34,039 nt of DNA, from assembly GCA_015522845.1 (NCBI GenBank), contig WALL01000008.1, positions 1-34,039 on the forward strand. The letters are read 5' to 3'. The stretch is from Nanobdellati archaeon (lineage in GTDB: Archaea > B1Sed10-29 > WALL01). The position numbers and the translations under genes are program-made. The notes under the pieces are model-generated. The model ran no database searches, was not told where the DNA came from, and saw only the letters and a list, made by a program, of their open reading frames with translations. Of the stretch, positions 26,299-34,039 are shown in pieces. Every line of letters starts with the position of its first letter. The first letter of the stretch is position 1.

Positions 26299-27827
26299 TG
26301 AAGGCGCTGCTAAGCGTATATGACAAGACCGGCATAGTTGAGCTTGCAAAGGCGCTTGAAAAGCACGGCTATGGGCTGCTGTCAACCGGGGGAACCATGC
26401 GCGAGCTTGAGGGCGCAGGGCTGCATGTTACCGGGGTTGGGGAATACACTGGCTCTCCGGAGATGCTTAGTGGGAGGGTAAAGACACTGCACCCTAAGAT
26501 CCATGCGGGCCTGCTTGCAGACCTAAGCAACCCGCAGCATGCCAGGGAGCTAAAGGATATGGGTGTGGAGCCAATCGGGCTAGTGGCTGTAAACCTTTAC
26601 CCGTTTGAAGCCACAATATCCAAGGAGCACACCCTTGAGGAGGCAATTGAAAACATAGACATAGGCGGGCCAACAATGCTGCGGGCAGCTGCAAAGAACT
26701 ACAGGAATGTCGCAGTTGTGTCAGACCCTGCAGACTATAAAGTGGTTATTGGAGAGCTTGAGTCAGGTGGGATAACCCCAGAGACAAAGGAATACCTTGC
26801 AGCAAAGGCGTTTATGGCCACAGCATACTACGACTCGCTGATAGCGGGCTACCTGCCAAGGGAGAAGTTCCCAGAGCTGCTCTCGCTGCCCTACCGCAAG
26901 GTGCAGGAGCTTAGGTACGGGGAAAACCCGCATCAGGAAGCGGCATTTTACCGCGAGCCGCTGGTCCGGGTATCCTGCCTTGCAAACTCAAGAAAGCTCC
27001 ACGGGAAGGCGCTATCGTTCAACAACATACTCGACATGGACTCCGCACTAAAGCTTGTGAAGGAATTTGACGAAGTTGCTGCAGTAATACTCAAGCATAA
27101 CAACCCCTGCGGGGCAGCAACGGCGGAAAACCAGCTCGAGGCATACAAGAAGGCAATGGAGACCGACAGCGTCTCAGCGTTTGGGGGCATCGTTGCGCTT
27201 AACACCCCTGTTGAGCTGGGGACTGCAAAGGAGATAACCTCAACGTTCATTGAGTGCGTTGTTGCCCCTGGCTACAACAAGGATGCGCTGGAATGGCTCA
27301 CGTCAAAAAAGAAGAACTTGCGCCTTATTGAAGTGCCGCCATTCCGCGGGAAGAAGGACCCGGCAGACATCAGTATGAAGAAAGTTGTTGGCGGGGTGCT
27401 TCTCCAGGACAGGGACCAGGCGCTGTTCAAGGGCGAGCTAAAAGTTGTAACAAAGCGCAAGCCAACAAGCGACGAGATGGCTGCCATGGCCTTTGCGCTT
27501 AAGGTGTGCAAGCATGTGAAGAGCAACAGCGTAGTCTATGCAAAGAAGGACAGGACAATTGGGATTGGCGCTGGCCAGATGAGCCGCGTTGACTCCTCGG
27601 TCATAGGGGCAATGAAGGCAAAGAATGCGGGGCTAGACACTAAGGGGACTGCACTGGCAAGCGATGCGTTCTTCCCGTTTAGGGATGCTGTTGATGCCGC
27701 TGCTGAGGCTGGCGTTACCGCAATAATACAGCCTGGCGGGTCAATCCGCGACCAAGAGGTAATTGGTGCTTGCAACGAGCACGGCATTGCAATGGTATTC
27801 TCCGGCATGCGGCACTTTAACCACTAG
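26298..27827 (+). CDS. purH: Bifunctional AICAR formyltransferase / IMP cyclohydrolase (full length)
   Basis: ALLSVYDKTGIVELAKALEKHGYGLLSTGGT, SGRVKTLHPKIHAGLL, LRYGENPHQEAAFY, LKHNNPCGAA, DSVSAFGGIVALN, IGIGAGQMSRVDS, DAFFPFRDAVDAAAEAGVTAIIQPGGSIRDQEVI. Confidence 0.97.
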   Translation: MKALLSVYDKTGIVELAKALEKHGYGLLSTGGTMRELEGAGLHVTGVGEYTGSPEMLSGRVKTLHPKIHAGLLADLSNPQHARELKDMGVEPIGLVAVNLYPFEATISKEHTLEEAIENIDIGGPTMLRAAAKNYRNVAVVSDPADYKVVIGELESGGITPETKEYLAAKAFMATAYYDSLIAGYLPREKFPELLSLPYRKVQELRYGENPHQEAAFYREPLVRVSCLANSRKLHGKALSFNNILDMDSALKLVKEFDEVAAVILKHNNPCGAATAENQLEAYKKAMETDSVSAFGGIVALNTPVELGTAKEITSTFIECVVAPGYNKDALEWLTSKKKNLRLIEVPPFRGKKDPADISMKKVVGGVLLQDRDQALFKGELKVVTKRKPTSDEMAAMAFALKVCKHVKSNSVVYAKKDRTIGIGAGQMSRVDSSVIGAMKAKNAGLDTKGTALASDAFFPFRDAVDAAAEAGVTAIIQPGGSIRDQEVIGACNEHGIAMVFSGMRHFNH

Positions 27828-27875
27828 CTGGCAGCTAGGGGAAATAATATATGCCCCCATCCCGTCAGCGCAATT

Positions 27876-28028
27876 ATGCAGGCTTACTGTGTAAAGTGCA
27901 GGAAGATGGTTGGGATCCAGGGCGGAAAGGAAGTTGTTGTAGATACAAAGCGTGGTAAGAAGAAGTTTATGATGGGGGCCTGCCCAATATGCGGGACAAA
28001 GGTGTCCCGTGTCCTAGGAAACGCCTAA
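27876..28028 (+). CDS. 50-aa zinc-ribbon protein (DUF5679-like); below the ORF-track length cut-off
   Basis: MQAYCVKCRKMVGIQGGKEVVVDTKRGKKKFMMGACPICGTKVSRVLGNA: CxxC...CxxC. TATA-like AATAATATAT at 27843-27852, about 25 nt upstream. Confidence 0.85.
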   Translation: MQAYCVKCRKMVGIQGGKEVVVDTKRGKKKFMMGACPICGTKVSRVLGNA

Positions 28029-28888
28029 GCAAACAGCAGCCAGAGCAGCGCGTCGCCGAGTGCAAGGTTTAGCAAGAGCGATGCTAGCACATATGCCCCA
28101 AAGCGCGGCAAATATTCGCTAACCCAGACCTCATCTACCCCATGCCTCTTTGCACTCCTCTTTATTGCAGGAAGCTCAATGTCCAAGAAGGTTTTCCTTG
28201 CCCCTATGCCTAGCTTCTTCAGCTGGGCCTTGGTGAGCATCTCTGTTGCAATCACATCGTCCTCGTTTAGGTCTTTTACACTCTTCTTCTTTACAATGAA
28301 AAGGCGGAGTATGTCGCCCTTAAACGCAAGCACAAATGCCCCTGCTGCCATTGGGGCTATAACCACGAGCATGTTTATGTTGATGTAAGCCCATGCCACT
28401 GCAAGCGGAAGCAGGAGCAGCACAAACGCCGCTCCCTTGGCTGCTTTCCTGTTAAAGCCCTTTATCCTCTTCCTGCTATGGTAAAGCCGGACAGCATAGC
28501 CAAGCGACACAAAAAGCATGGCAAGTACTGCTGCAGCAAAGAACACACTTAGCACAAACGGATAGGGGGCAGCCACTGGATGGAAGCCAAGCGCTGCAAG
28601 CCTAGCGGGGTAGGATGGGACCAGCAGCGCCAGTGCAGTAAACAGCTTTACGTCCCCGCCGCCAAACTGCCCAAAGATGTAAAGTATGAAGCACAGCCCA
28701 AACACTATTGCTGCAACCGCATAATTAGCTAGCGCATAGCTAATCCCATGATAAAAAGGCAGCAGCACTGCCCCAAGCAATATCAGCGCATGTGTGTATT
28801 TGTCAGGCATATACCCTGTCTTCCAGTCGGTATATGCAACTACAGAGGTCCCAAGAAGGGCGATTGCAGCCCCCAACAGCTCAAACAT
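28025..28888 (-). CDS. A24 family prepilin/preflagellin peptidase-like membrane protease
   Basis: AYTDWKTGYMPDKYT and GQFGGGDVKLFTALALL aspartyl motifs with multiple TM helices. Confidence 0.85.
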   Translation of the reverse strand: MFELLGAAIALLGTSVVAYTDWKTGYMPDKYTHALILLGAVLLPFYHGISYALANYAVAAIVFGLCFILYIFGQFGGGDVKLFTALALLVPSYPARLAALGFHPVAAPYPFVLSVFFAAAVLAMLFVSLGYAVRLYHSRKRIKGFNRKAAKGAAFVLLLLPLAVAWAYININMLVVIAPMAAGAFVLAFKGDILRLFIVKKKSVKDLNEDDVIATEMLTKAQLKKLGIGARKTFLDIELPAIKRSAKRHGVDEVWVSEYLPRFGAYVLASLLLNLALGDALLWLLFA

Positions 28889-30131
28889 GGTTATGCACCT
28901 CTAGCACGCTTAGCTCAACGCACTTGCACGGGCCAAGCATATCTGAAAATGAGGGCTTTGTCCTCCCCCCATCGCCGCTTATAAGCTCCTTTATGTAAGT
29001 GCCTGACTCCGCCTTGATTATTGCCTTAAAGCGCCTTGGGCCAAGCAGCTCGGCGGATACAGAGCGGACTTTCCGGCTCCTTGTCAGGTCAGCCCTCCGG
29101 TGGAGCACCCTCGCTGGCGTTTGCTGGGCTATCTCCGCCCCACTGAATGCCTCCTCAAGGCGGCTTAAGCCCTTGACATCGCTATCGCACTCGACTATGG
29201 CCTCATAAGTCTTGTCATACTTTGCAGCCTTGAGCATGCGGACTTCCGCCTTGCTTGATGGGCGCAGCCCATGCACCTTAACCTTCCCACCTGCCTGGGA
29301 ATTTATCTCCTTCTCCATGGAGGCCCATTTCAAAGTGCGCCTTAATGGGTGCTGCAGCTCAAGCACAAATGGCCGCCACCCAAGCATGGTTGCGTCTATA
29401 TCCTCCCTTCCCGCGCCATGGAACTTCTCGCCACTGGCTCCGGACGCGACAAGCAAGGGCTTTGCGATTATCTCCTCAACACTCGTTGGATACATCTTCC
29501 CGGTAAAGTTGCAGTAGCTGCATCCGCGACCATGGCAATGCCTGCAGGGCCACTTTGTCTGGGGGATGCCGCGCACAAGCTTCTTATACTCCCCATACAC
29601 AAAAACGGGATGGACCTCAAGGCTTGCCTTGCCTGTAGTGAAGTCTGCCAGCACCGTCACATCCGGATGGCTAAAGCTTACCTGCTTTCCCGTTGCTGCC
29701 TCCAGCTCCATGCCAAGCTGCCTGACTAGGTCCTTCTTTAGCGGCTCGGAGTTGTCGGCGCCAATCTCGTTCCAAAGCTCCTCTTCCCGCCCAAGCAGCT
29801 GGCCTTCAACCCTGCACCCAACTAAAAAGCTATCGTAGCCAATCCCTTGGAGCAGCTGTGCTGCCTTCCTTGCCATTCCGCCAACCTCAAGAAAATGGCC
29901 GTTGCATAGCGGGCAGTCCTGCTTTAGTACGGGCTTTCCTGGCTTTGCAGAAAGGGCTTCCTCCAGCGTCTTGGACTGGCGCACCTTTGCCCCAATGGCC
30001 CCGCGGTCCATCGGGCTAAAAAGCCGGAAAAACTGCCTGCCTATGCACCTGTCGCAGGCACCCATGCCAAGCAAGCGCTCCCTTGCGGAAGCATAGTCAA
30101 ACACCAGGGGCCGCACCCCCAAGTCTGCCAA
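28881..30131 (-). CDS. pus10: tRNA pseudouridine synthase Pus10
   Basis: CDRCIGRQF...CPLCN, CRHCHGRGCSYCNFTGKMYPTSVEEII, GAGREDIDATMLGWRPFVLELQHPLRR, ESGTYIKELISGDGGRTKPSFSDML. Start is uncertain: the track start overlaps srp54 by 35 nt and a GTG at 30116 is an alternative. Confidence 0.93.
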   Translation of the reverse strand: MADLGVRPLVFDYASARERLLGMGACDRCIGRQFFRLFSPMDRGAIGAKVRQSKTLEEALSAKPGKPVLKQDCPLCNGHFLEVGGMARKAAQLLQGIGYDSFLVGCRVEGQLLGREEELWNEIGADNSEPLKKDLVRQLGMELEAATGKQVSFSHPDVTVLADFTTGKASLEVHPVFVYGEYKKLVRGIPQTKWPCRHCHGRGCSYCNFTGKMYPTSVEEIIAKPLLVASGASGEKFHGAGREDIDATMLGWRPFVLELQHPLRRTLKWASMEKEINSQAGGKVKVHGLRPSSKAEVRMLKAAKYDKTYEAIVECDSDVKGLSRLEEAFSGAEIAQQTPARVLHRRADLTRSRKVRSVSAELLGPRRFKAIIKAESGTYIKELISGDGGRTKPSFSDMLGPCKCVELSVLEVHNHV

Positions 30132-31431
30132 TCATCTTTGAAAGGCTGCGGGGAAGGCGCTTGCCCTTCTTAAATTTCTTAAACATCTTTTTTGTTGCAT
30201 TGAACTGCTTCAGCAGCTCGCGCACCTCGCGCTCAGGCCGGCCAGAGCCGGCTGCAATGCGCCTTATCCGTGATGAGCTTATTATGCCGGGCTCATCGCG
30301 CTCCCCCTTAGTCATTGAGTCAATAATGAACTTGTAGGCCCTCATCTTCTCCTCGCTCTGCTCCATTAGCTCCGGCGGTATCTTTGCCCCAAGCCCAAGC
30401 TGCTCAAATATCTTCGAGAGCGACCCCATCTTCCTCGTTGCCTCAAGCTGCTTGTAGAATTTGGCAAGTGTAAATTCCCCTTCCATGAGCTCTTCTGGCG
30501 AGATGTCCCCCTCCTCGGCTGCCTCCTTCACCTTCTCAAGAAGCGCCCCCAAGTCTGGGAAGCCAAGGAGGCGTGAGACATACTTCTTTGGGTCAAACGG
30601 CTCTATGTCCTCGGGCTTCTCCCCTGTCCCTATGAAAGTGATTGGCACGTGCGCCTCTGCACATGCAGAAAGGGCTCCGCCCCCCTTTGCAGAGGAGTCC
30701 ATCCTCGTCACTATGACTCCCGTGAGGCCAATTGCATCGTTAAATTCCCTTGCCTGCTTGCCTGCCGTCTGCCCCATGTCAGCACCAAGGACAAGGAACT
30801 TCTGGTCCGGCTTAAGCATTGCTGAAAGTTCCTTTGCCTCGCTTATAAGCTCCTCATTCAATGAGTCCCTGCCTGCGGAGTCAATGATGAGCAGCTCGTG
30901 GCTTCCTAGCTTCTCAAGCCCCTGCCTTAGTATCTTGACTGCGTCCTTCTCCCCTTTTATCCCAAACATGGGGACGCCAACCCTCTCTGCTAGCTGCTCT
31001 ACTTGCTCATAGGCTGCGGGGCGCCAGGTGTCCGTTGTGATTATTGCTGCTGAGAGCCCACGCTTTGAGTAAAACTTTGCCAGCTTTGCAGAAGTTGTTG
31101 TCTTGCCGTGGCCATAGGTCCCAACAAGGAGTATCCGCTGTGGCCTTATCTCCGGCACAAACACGCTGCCCATTAGCGAGACAAGCTCGTCATAGACTGC
31201 CTTTACAAAATACTCGCTTTGGGGCACGCCGGGTGGGATGTCTGGGCTCTTCATCTTTGACTCTATGCGGCGCGATATCTCAAAGACCAGCTTCACGTTC
31301 ACGTCTGCAGAAAGCAGCGTGCGCTGCAGCTCGCGGATGCTTGACTTCAGCAGCTCCTCGTCAACAATTGGAGAGCCGGATATCCTCTTCAACAGGGATC
31401 GCAACCCCAAAGCCAGCTTAGATACCGCCAT
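30097..31431 (-). CDS. srp54: Signal recognition particle 54 kDa protein
   Basis: GTYGHGKTTTSAKLAKFYSKRG, TTDTWRPAAYEQVEQLAERVGVP, DSAGRDSLNEELISE, VTRMDSSAKGGGALSACAEAHVPITFIGTGEKPEDIEPFDPKKYVSRLLGFPD, M-domain-like C-terminus. Confidence 0.95.
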   Translation of the reverse strand: MAVSKLALGLRSLLKRISGSPIVDEELLKSSIRELQRTLLSADVNVKLVFEISRRIESKMKSPDIPPGVPQSEYFVKAVYDELVSLMGSVFVPEIRPQRILLVGTYGHGKTTTSAKLAKFYSKRGLSAAIITTDTWRPAAYEQVEQLAERVGVPMFGIKGEKDAVKILRQGLEKLGSHELLIIDSAGRDSLNEELISEAKELSAMLKPDQKFLVLGADMGQTAGKQAREFNDAIGLTGVIVTRMDSSAKGGGALSACAEAHVPITFIGTGEKPEDIEPFDPKKYVSRLLGFPDLGALLEKVKEAAEEGDISPEELMEGEFTLAKFYKQLEATRKMGSLSKIFEQLGLGAKIPPELMEQSEEKMRAYKFIIDSMTKGERDEPGIISSSRIRRIAAGSGRPEREVRELLKQFNATKKMFKKFKKGKRLPRSLSKMIGRLGGAAPGV

Positions 31432-31439
31432 TGCACCAC

Positions 31440-32498
31440 TTACTCAAATATCCTTTTTAATAGCTCGTCAGGGTCAAACCTCTCCAAGTCCGTGTAGGAC
31501 TGGCCTGTCCCATAATACGCCACAGGGATGCCTGTCGAGCTTGCTATGCTAATTGCTCCCCCGCCCTTGGCGTCCATATCCATCTTTGAGAGGATTATGC
31601 CGTCGATGCCAATTGCTTCCTTAAACTCCTTCACCCTGTCAACTAGTGCGTTCCCTGCAATTGCCTCGTCAACATATATAAGCAGCTGCGGCTTTGCAAC
31701 GCGCTTTATCTTCTTAAGCTCCTCCATGAGGTTCTTGTTTGTCTCCTGCCTTCCTGCAGTATCAATGAGGACGCAGCTTATGCCCTTTGCCTTAGCGCTA
31801 CTAATTGCGTCATAAGCAACAGCAGCAGGGTCTGCGCCATAGCTCTGCTTTACCAGCCTTATCCCAAGGGCATCTGCATGGTGCTGGAGCTGCTCTATTG
31901 AGGCTGCACGGAAAGTATCGGAAGCTGCAAACAGCGAGGATATCCCCCTGGACTTTAGCATGTAGGCTATCTTAGCCAGCGTTGTTGTCTTGCCAGCGCC
32001 GTTCGGGCCAAGGAACATTATGACGAAAGGCTTTTCGCCTGACTTTACCTTGTCAACTATCGAAAGCCCGGCGTCAGGCATCATTGCGCGGATTGAGCTT
32101 TGCACCATCTGCCTGACTGCAGAAGCCATGTCCTCCCCTTTCTTAAAGCGCTTTTCAGAAAGGCGCTTCCTCATTTCCTTTGCTATGCCCTCTGCAGTGC
32201 CCTGGGAGACATCTGCCTCAAGCAGCGCAAGCTCAAACTCCCAAAGGAACCCGTCAATCTCGCTGCTAGAGAGCTGCGCCTCCCCTGCTATTGCCTGTTT
32301 AATCTTTGTGGCAAGCGAGGGGCGGCCCTGCGCCCTCTTAGCTTTCTTTGGAGCCTCCGCTGGGGCTGGTAATGGCTTTGCATGGCTTTTTTCCTTTGGC
32401 GCTGCTGGCTGGGCAGGCCCAGAATCCAGCTTGCCTTCAGCTGCCTTCGATATCTTCGAGGCTAGCTCCCCTACTTTCTTCCTTAAGAAGCCGAACAT
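31440..32498 (-). CDS. ftsY: Signal recognition particle receptor FtsY
   Basis: MFLGPNGAGKTTTLAKIAYMLK, ASDTFRAASIEQLQHHADALGI, DTAGRQETNKNLMEELKKI, LSKMDMDAKGGGAISIASSTGIPVAYYGTGQSYTDLERFDPDELLKRIFE, charged N-domain. Confidence 0.97.
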   Translation of the reverse strand: MFGFLRKKVGELASKISKAAEGKLDSGPAQPAAPKEKSHAKPLPAPAEAPKKAKRAQGRPSLATKIKQAIAGEAQLSSSEIDGFLWEFELALLEADVSQGTAEGIAKEMRKRLSEKRFKKGEDMASAVRQMVQSSIRAMMPDAGLSIVDKVKSGEKPFVIMFLGPNGAGKTTTLAKIAYMLKSRGISSLFAASDTFRAASIEQLQHHADALGIRLVKQSYGADPAAVAYDAISSAKAKGISCVLIDTAGRQETNKNLMEELKKIKRVAKPQLLIYVDEAIAGNALVDRVKEFKEAIGIDGIILSKMDMDAKGGGAISIASSTGIPVAYYGTGQSYTDLERFDPDELLKRIFE

Positions 32499-32499
32499 G

Positions 32500-32916
32500 C
32501 TAACCGCTTACCACAGGGACAGACGGCCTGCGGCGCTCTTCAAGCTTCTTTTGTATCTGCAGTGATTCCGCTGCAATCTCCCCGCCAGCTTCCCGCGTCT
32601 TCCGCAGGGCTTCAGTAAGGGCAGCTTCCCTCTTCTCAAGCGTCTTGATTGCCTCCCCGCGTGTCTGCTCAATGACAACCTTTGCACCAACATTAACCTT
32701 TACCTTGTCGGGGAGCGTCTTTACTGGGATCATGACTCCACCAAGCGGCAATAGCCCGCTTGCTTCCCCCTCTGGCATGTTCTTGAGGGTTGCCCGTGTT
32801 AGCCTTAGCTCGTCAATCGCCCGGGCAATGCTATCTAGCTGCGCCTGGAGCTGGCCAAGCCTTGCCTCATTCTGCTGGAGCCTTGCAATTGCCTGCCTTT
32901 CAGTAAGCTCTACCAT
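32500..32916 (-). CDS. pfdA: Prefoldin alpha subunit
   Basis: Two coiled-coil arms flanking LLPLGGVMIPVKTLPDKVKVNVGAKVVIEQTRGEAIKTLEKR. Confidence 0.9.
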   Translation of the reverse strand: MVELTERQAIARLQQNEARLGQLQAQLDSIARAIDELRLTRATLKNMPEGEASGLLPLGGVMIPVKTLPDKVKVNVGAKVVIEQTRGEAIKTLEKREAALTEALRKTREAGGEIAAESLQIQKKLEERRRPSVPVVSG

Positions 32917-32917
32917 C

Positions 32918-33148
32918 TTAGCCCCCCCTGCTAAGCTGCCCTATAACAACAGACCGTGAGTCTTCTGGGCTTATCTCCTTTATTGAGTCTATCCTTATAA
33001 GAAAGCGCTTTACCTTGTGCCTTGAGCCAATGTCTGTGTATGCCTTTTCCCTTGCCTCTTCTGGCTTTAGCGCCCTCACATCCATCGTAAACTTTTGCTT
33101 TTCGCCTTTTTGGCCAAAGTCCCCTTTCAGCCTATACACCTTTACCAT
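32918..33148 (-). CDS. rpl18a: Ribosomal protein L18Ae/LX
   Basis: VKVYRLKGDFGQKGEKQKFTMDVRALKPEEAREKAYTDIGSRHKVKRFLIRIDSIKEI; conserved context between eIF6 and prefoldin alpha. Confidence 0.92.
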   Translation of the reverse strand: MVKVYRLKGDFGQKGEKQKFTMDVRALKPEEAREKAYTDIGSRHKVKRFLIRIDSIKEISPEDSRSVVIGQLSRGG

Positions 33149-33821
33149 TTTTTACCACCTCTTTATTTGGAAACAGGGCATCATCCACCCTACCTAGCTC
33201 AAACGGTGTGCTCTGCGACCCAACAATTGCCCCGTTGGAGTTTGCAAGTATGCTCCCTTTCACAAAGGGGTTCCCATAGTTCAGTGAGCCAATGGCCCCC
33301 CCAGTGCCAAATATGGACTTTAATCTTCTGAACTCCTCCTTGGATATGTTTGGGTTGGCAAGGAATCCCTGGTTTGTTGCATAGGTGCTTGATCCCGTTA
33401 TGTCGAGCCCACCCAATGCTAGGGGCACCGCCTCCACTCCAAATGCCTCGGATACCCCTTTTATCTCGCTAGCACGGAGAAGCGGGCTAACTGCCATCCC
33501 CTTGTCGTTTGCTGTCATGGTGTTCCCAACTGCCGTGAACCCCTCAACAACAACCACATCCAGGTAGCTTCTAAACATCTCTATCTCATCACTATAGGCC
33601 GTCTTTGGGAGGGCAATGCACCTTGAGTTCATTGCTGTCATGATCCCAAGAAGCGTTGAGCCTGCTACTGAGGCCCTTACTACCTCTGTCTTAAGGACGT
33701 CTTCAACAAGCCCTGCGAAGCTCTCATCTGCATTATGCGGGAGAAAGGTGTATTCCTCATTCGTTGCCGCATACACCCCAATGAAGGCACTGCCAAGGAG
33801 GCTTGCTTGCTCAATGCGCAT
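33132..33821 (-). CDS. eif6: Translation initiation factor 6 (aIF6)
   Basis: GSAFIGVYAATNEEYTFLP, VVRASVAGSTLLGIMTAMNSRCIALP, VEGFTAVGNTMTANDKGMAVSPLL, GSILANSNGAIVGSQSTPFELGRVDDAL. Confidence 0.96.
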   Translation of the reverse strand: MRIEQASLLGSAFIGVYAATNEEYTFLPHNADESFAGLVEDVLKTEVVRASVAGSTLLGIMTAMNSRCIALPKTAYSDEIEMFRSYLDVVVVEGFTAVGNTMTANDKGMAVSPLLRASEIKGVSEAFGVEAVPLALGGLDITGSSTYATNQGFLANPNISKEEFRRLKSIFGTGGAIGSLNYGNPFVKGSILANSNGAIVGSQSTPFELGRVDDALFPNKEVVKNGKGV

Positions 33822-33829
33822 TTCCGCAC

Positions 33830-34039
33830 CTATGGTAGGACAGCAATTGCCCTGTCCTCTTCCTCTTGGATCTTTACCTTAATGCTCCGCGGCGGGTTAT
33901 GTATGCCTTTGGCCCAAATCGCCTTGTTTACGGGCTCGCTTATCACCGGCTCCTTCCTTGTGTGCTTCCGTATGTACACCTTAAGCTCACGAAGCGCGTA
34001 GTTTGCCCGCTTAGAGATTGGGTGGGCAAACGCCTTCCG
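33830..34039 (-). CDS. rpl31e: Ribosomal protein L31e (partial; 5' end beyond right edge)
   Basis: Reverse strand reads RKAFAHPISKRANYALRELKVYIRKHTRKEPVISEPVNKAIWAKGIHNPPRSIKVKIQEEEDRAIAVLP*. Open at the edge and absent from the track. Confidence 0.92.
   Translation of the reverse strand, partial: RKAFAHPISKRANYALRELKVYIRKHTRKEPVISEPVNKAIWAKGIHNPPRSIKVKIQEEEDRAIAVLP

Noticed and set aside
31990-32565. 191-aa plus ORF opposite ftsY
   Set aside because: Shadow of the FtsY frame; Ser/Ala/Phe-rich without motifs.
1-34039. tRNA/rRNA genes, CRISPR arrays, insertion sequences
   Set aside because: Intergenic gaps are nearly all under 110 nt, with no cloverleaf-like or regularly spaced repeats and no transposase motifs seen. 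The intein is the only mobile element supported.

Overview
Archaeal chromosomal segment, probably from a compact-genome (DPANN-like) lineage; that lineage guess is low confidence. The dominant feature is a very compact purine biosynthesis region. purA, and a convergent folD / 67-aa ORF / purN operon, sit next to a same-strand run of about 15 kb: purF-purD-purE-purB-purM-purSL-purQ-purC-guaA(PP-ATPase)-guaA(GATase)-purP paralog-purP-purH. Flanking modules are (i) an MBL-fold hydrolase plus a tiny membrane ORF with markedly different codon usage, (ii) RPA/ssDNA-binding protein coupled to radA, with a ~506-aa LAGLIDADG intein interrupting the RadA P-loop, (iii) LemA-HtpX, (iv) a dUTPase/Dcd-family protein plus an SDR epimerase, divergent from GGGP synthase, (v) an MgtC/DUF4010-type membrane protein, and (vi) the archaeal L31e-eIF6-L18Ae-prefoldin alpha-FtsY-SRP54-Pus10-A24 peptidase cluster on the minus strand. 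Two short genes missing from or hidden in the ORF track were found by reading: a 50-aa zinc-ribbon protein (27876-28028) and a 64-aa membrane protein (653-847, minus). The partial L31e gene at the right edge was also recovered. No tRNA, rRNA, CRISPR array or transposon was seen. The best leads are the mixed folate-dependent/formate-dependent purine pathway with a degenerate PurP paralog, the PurS-PurL fusion without a glutaminase domain, the orphan 67-aa ORF between folD and purN, the palindromic divergent purF/folD promoter, and the RadA intein next to an ssDNA-binding protein.
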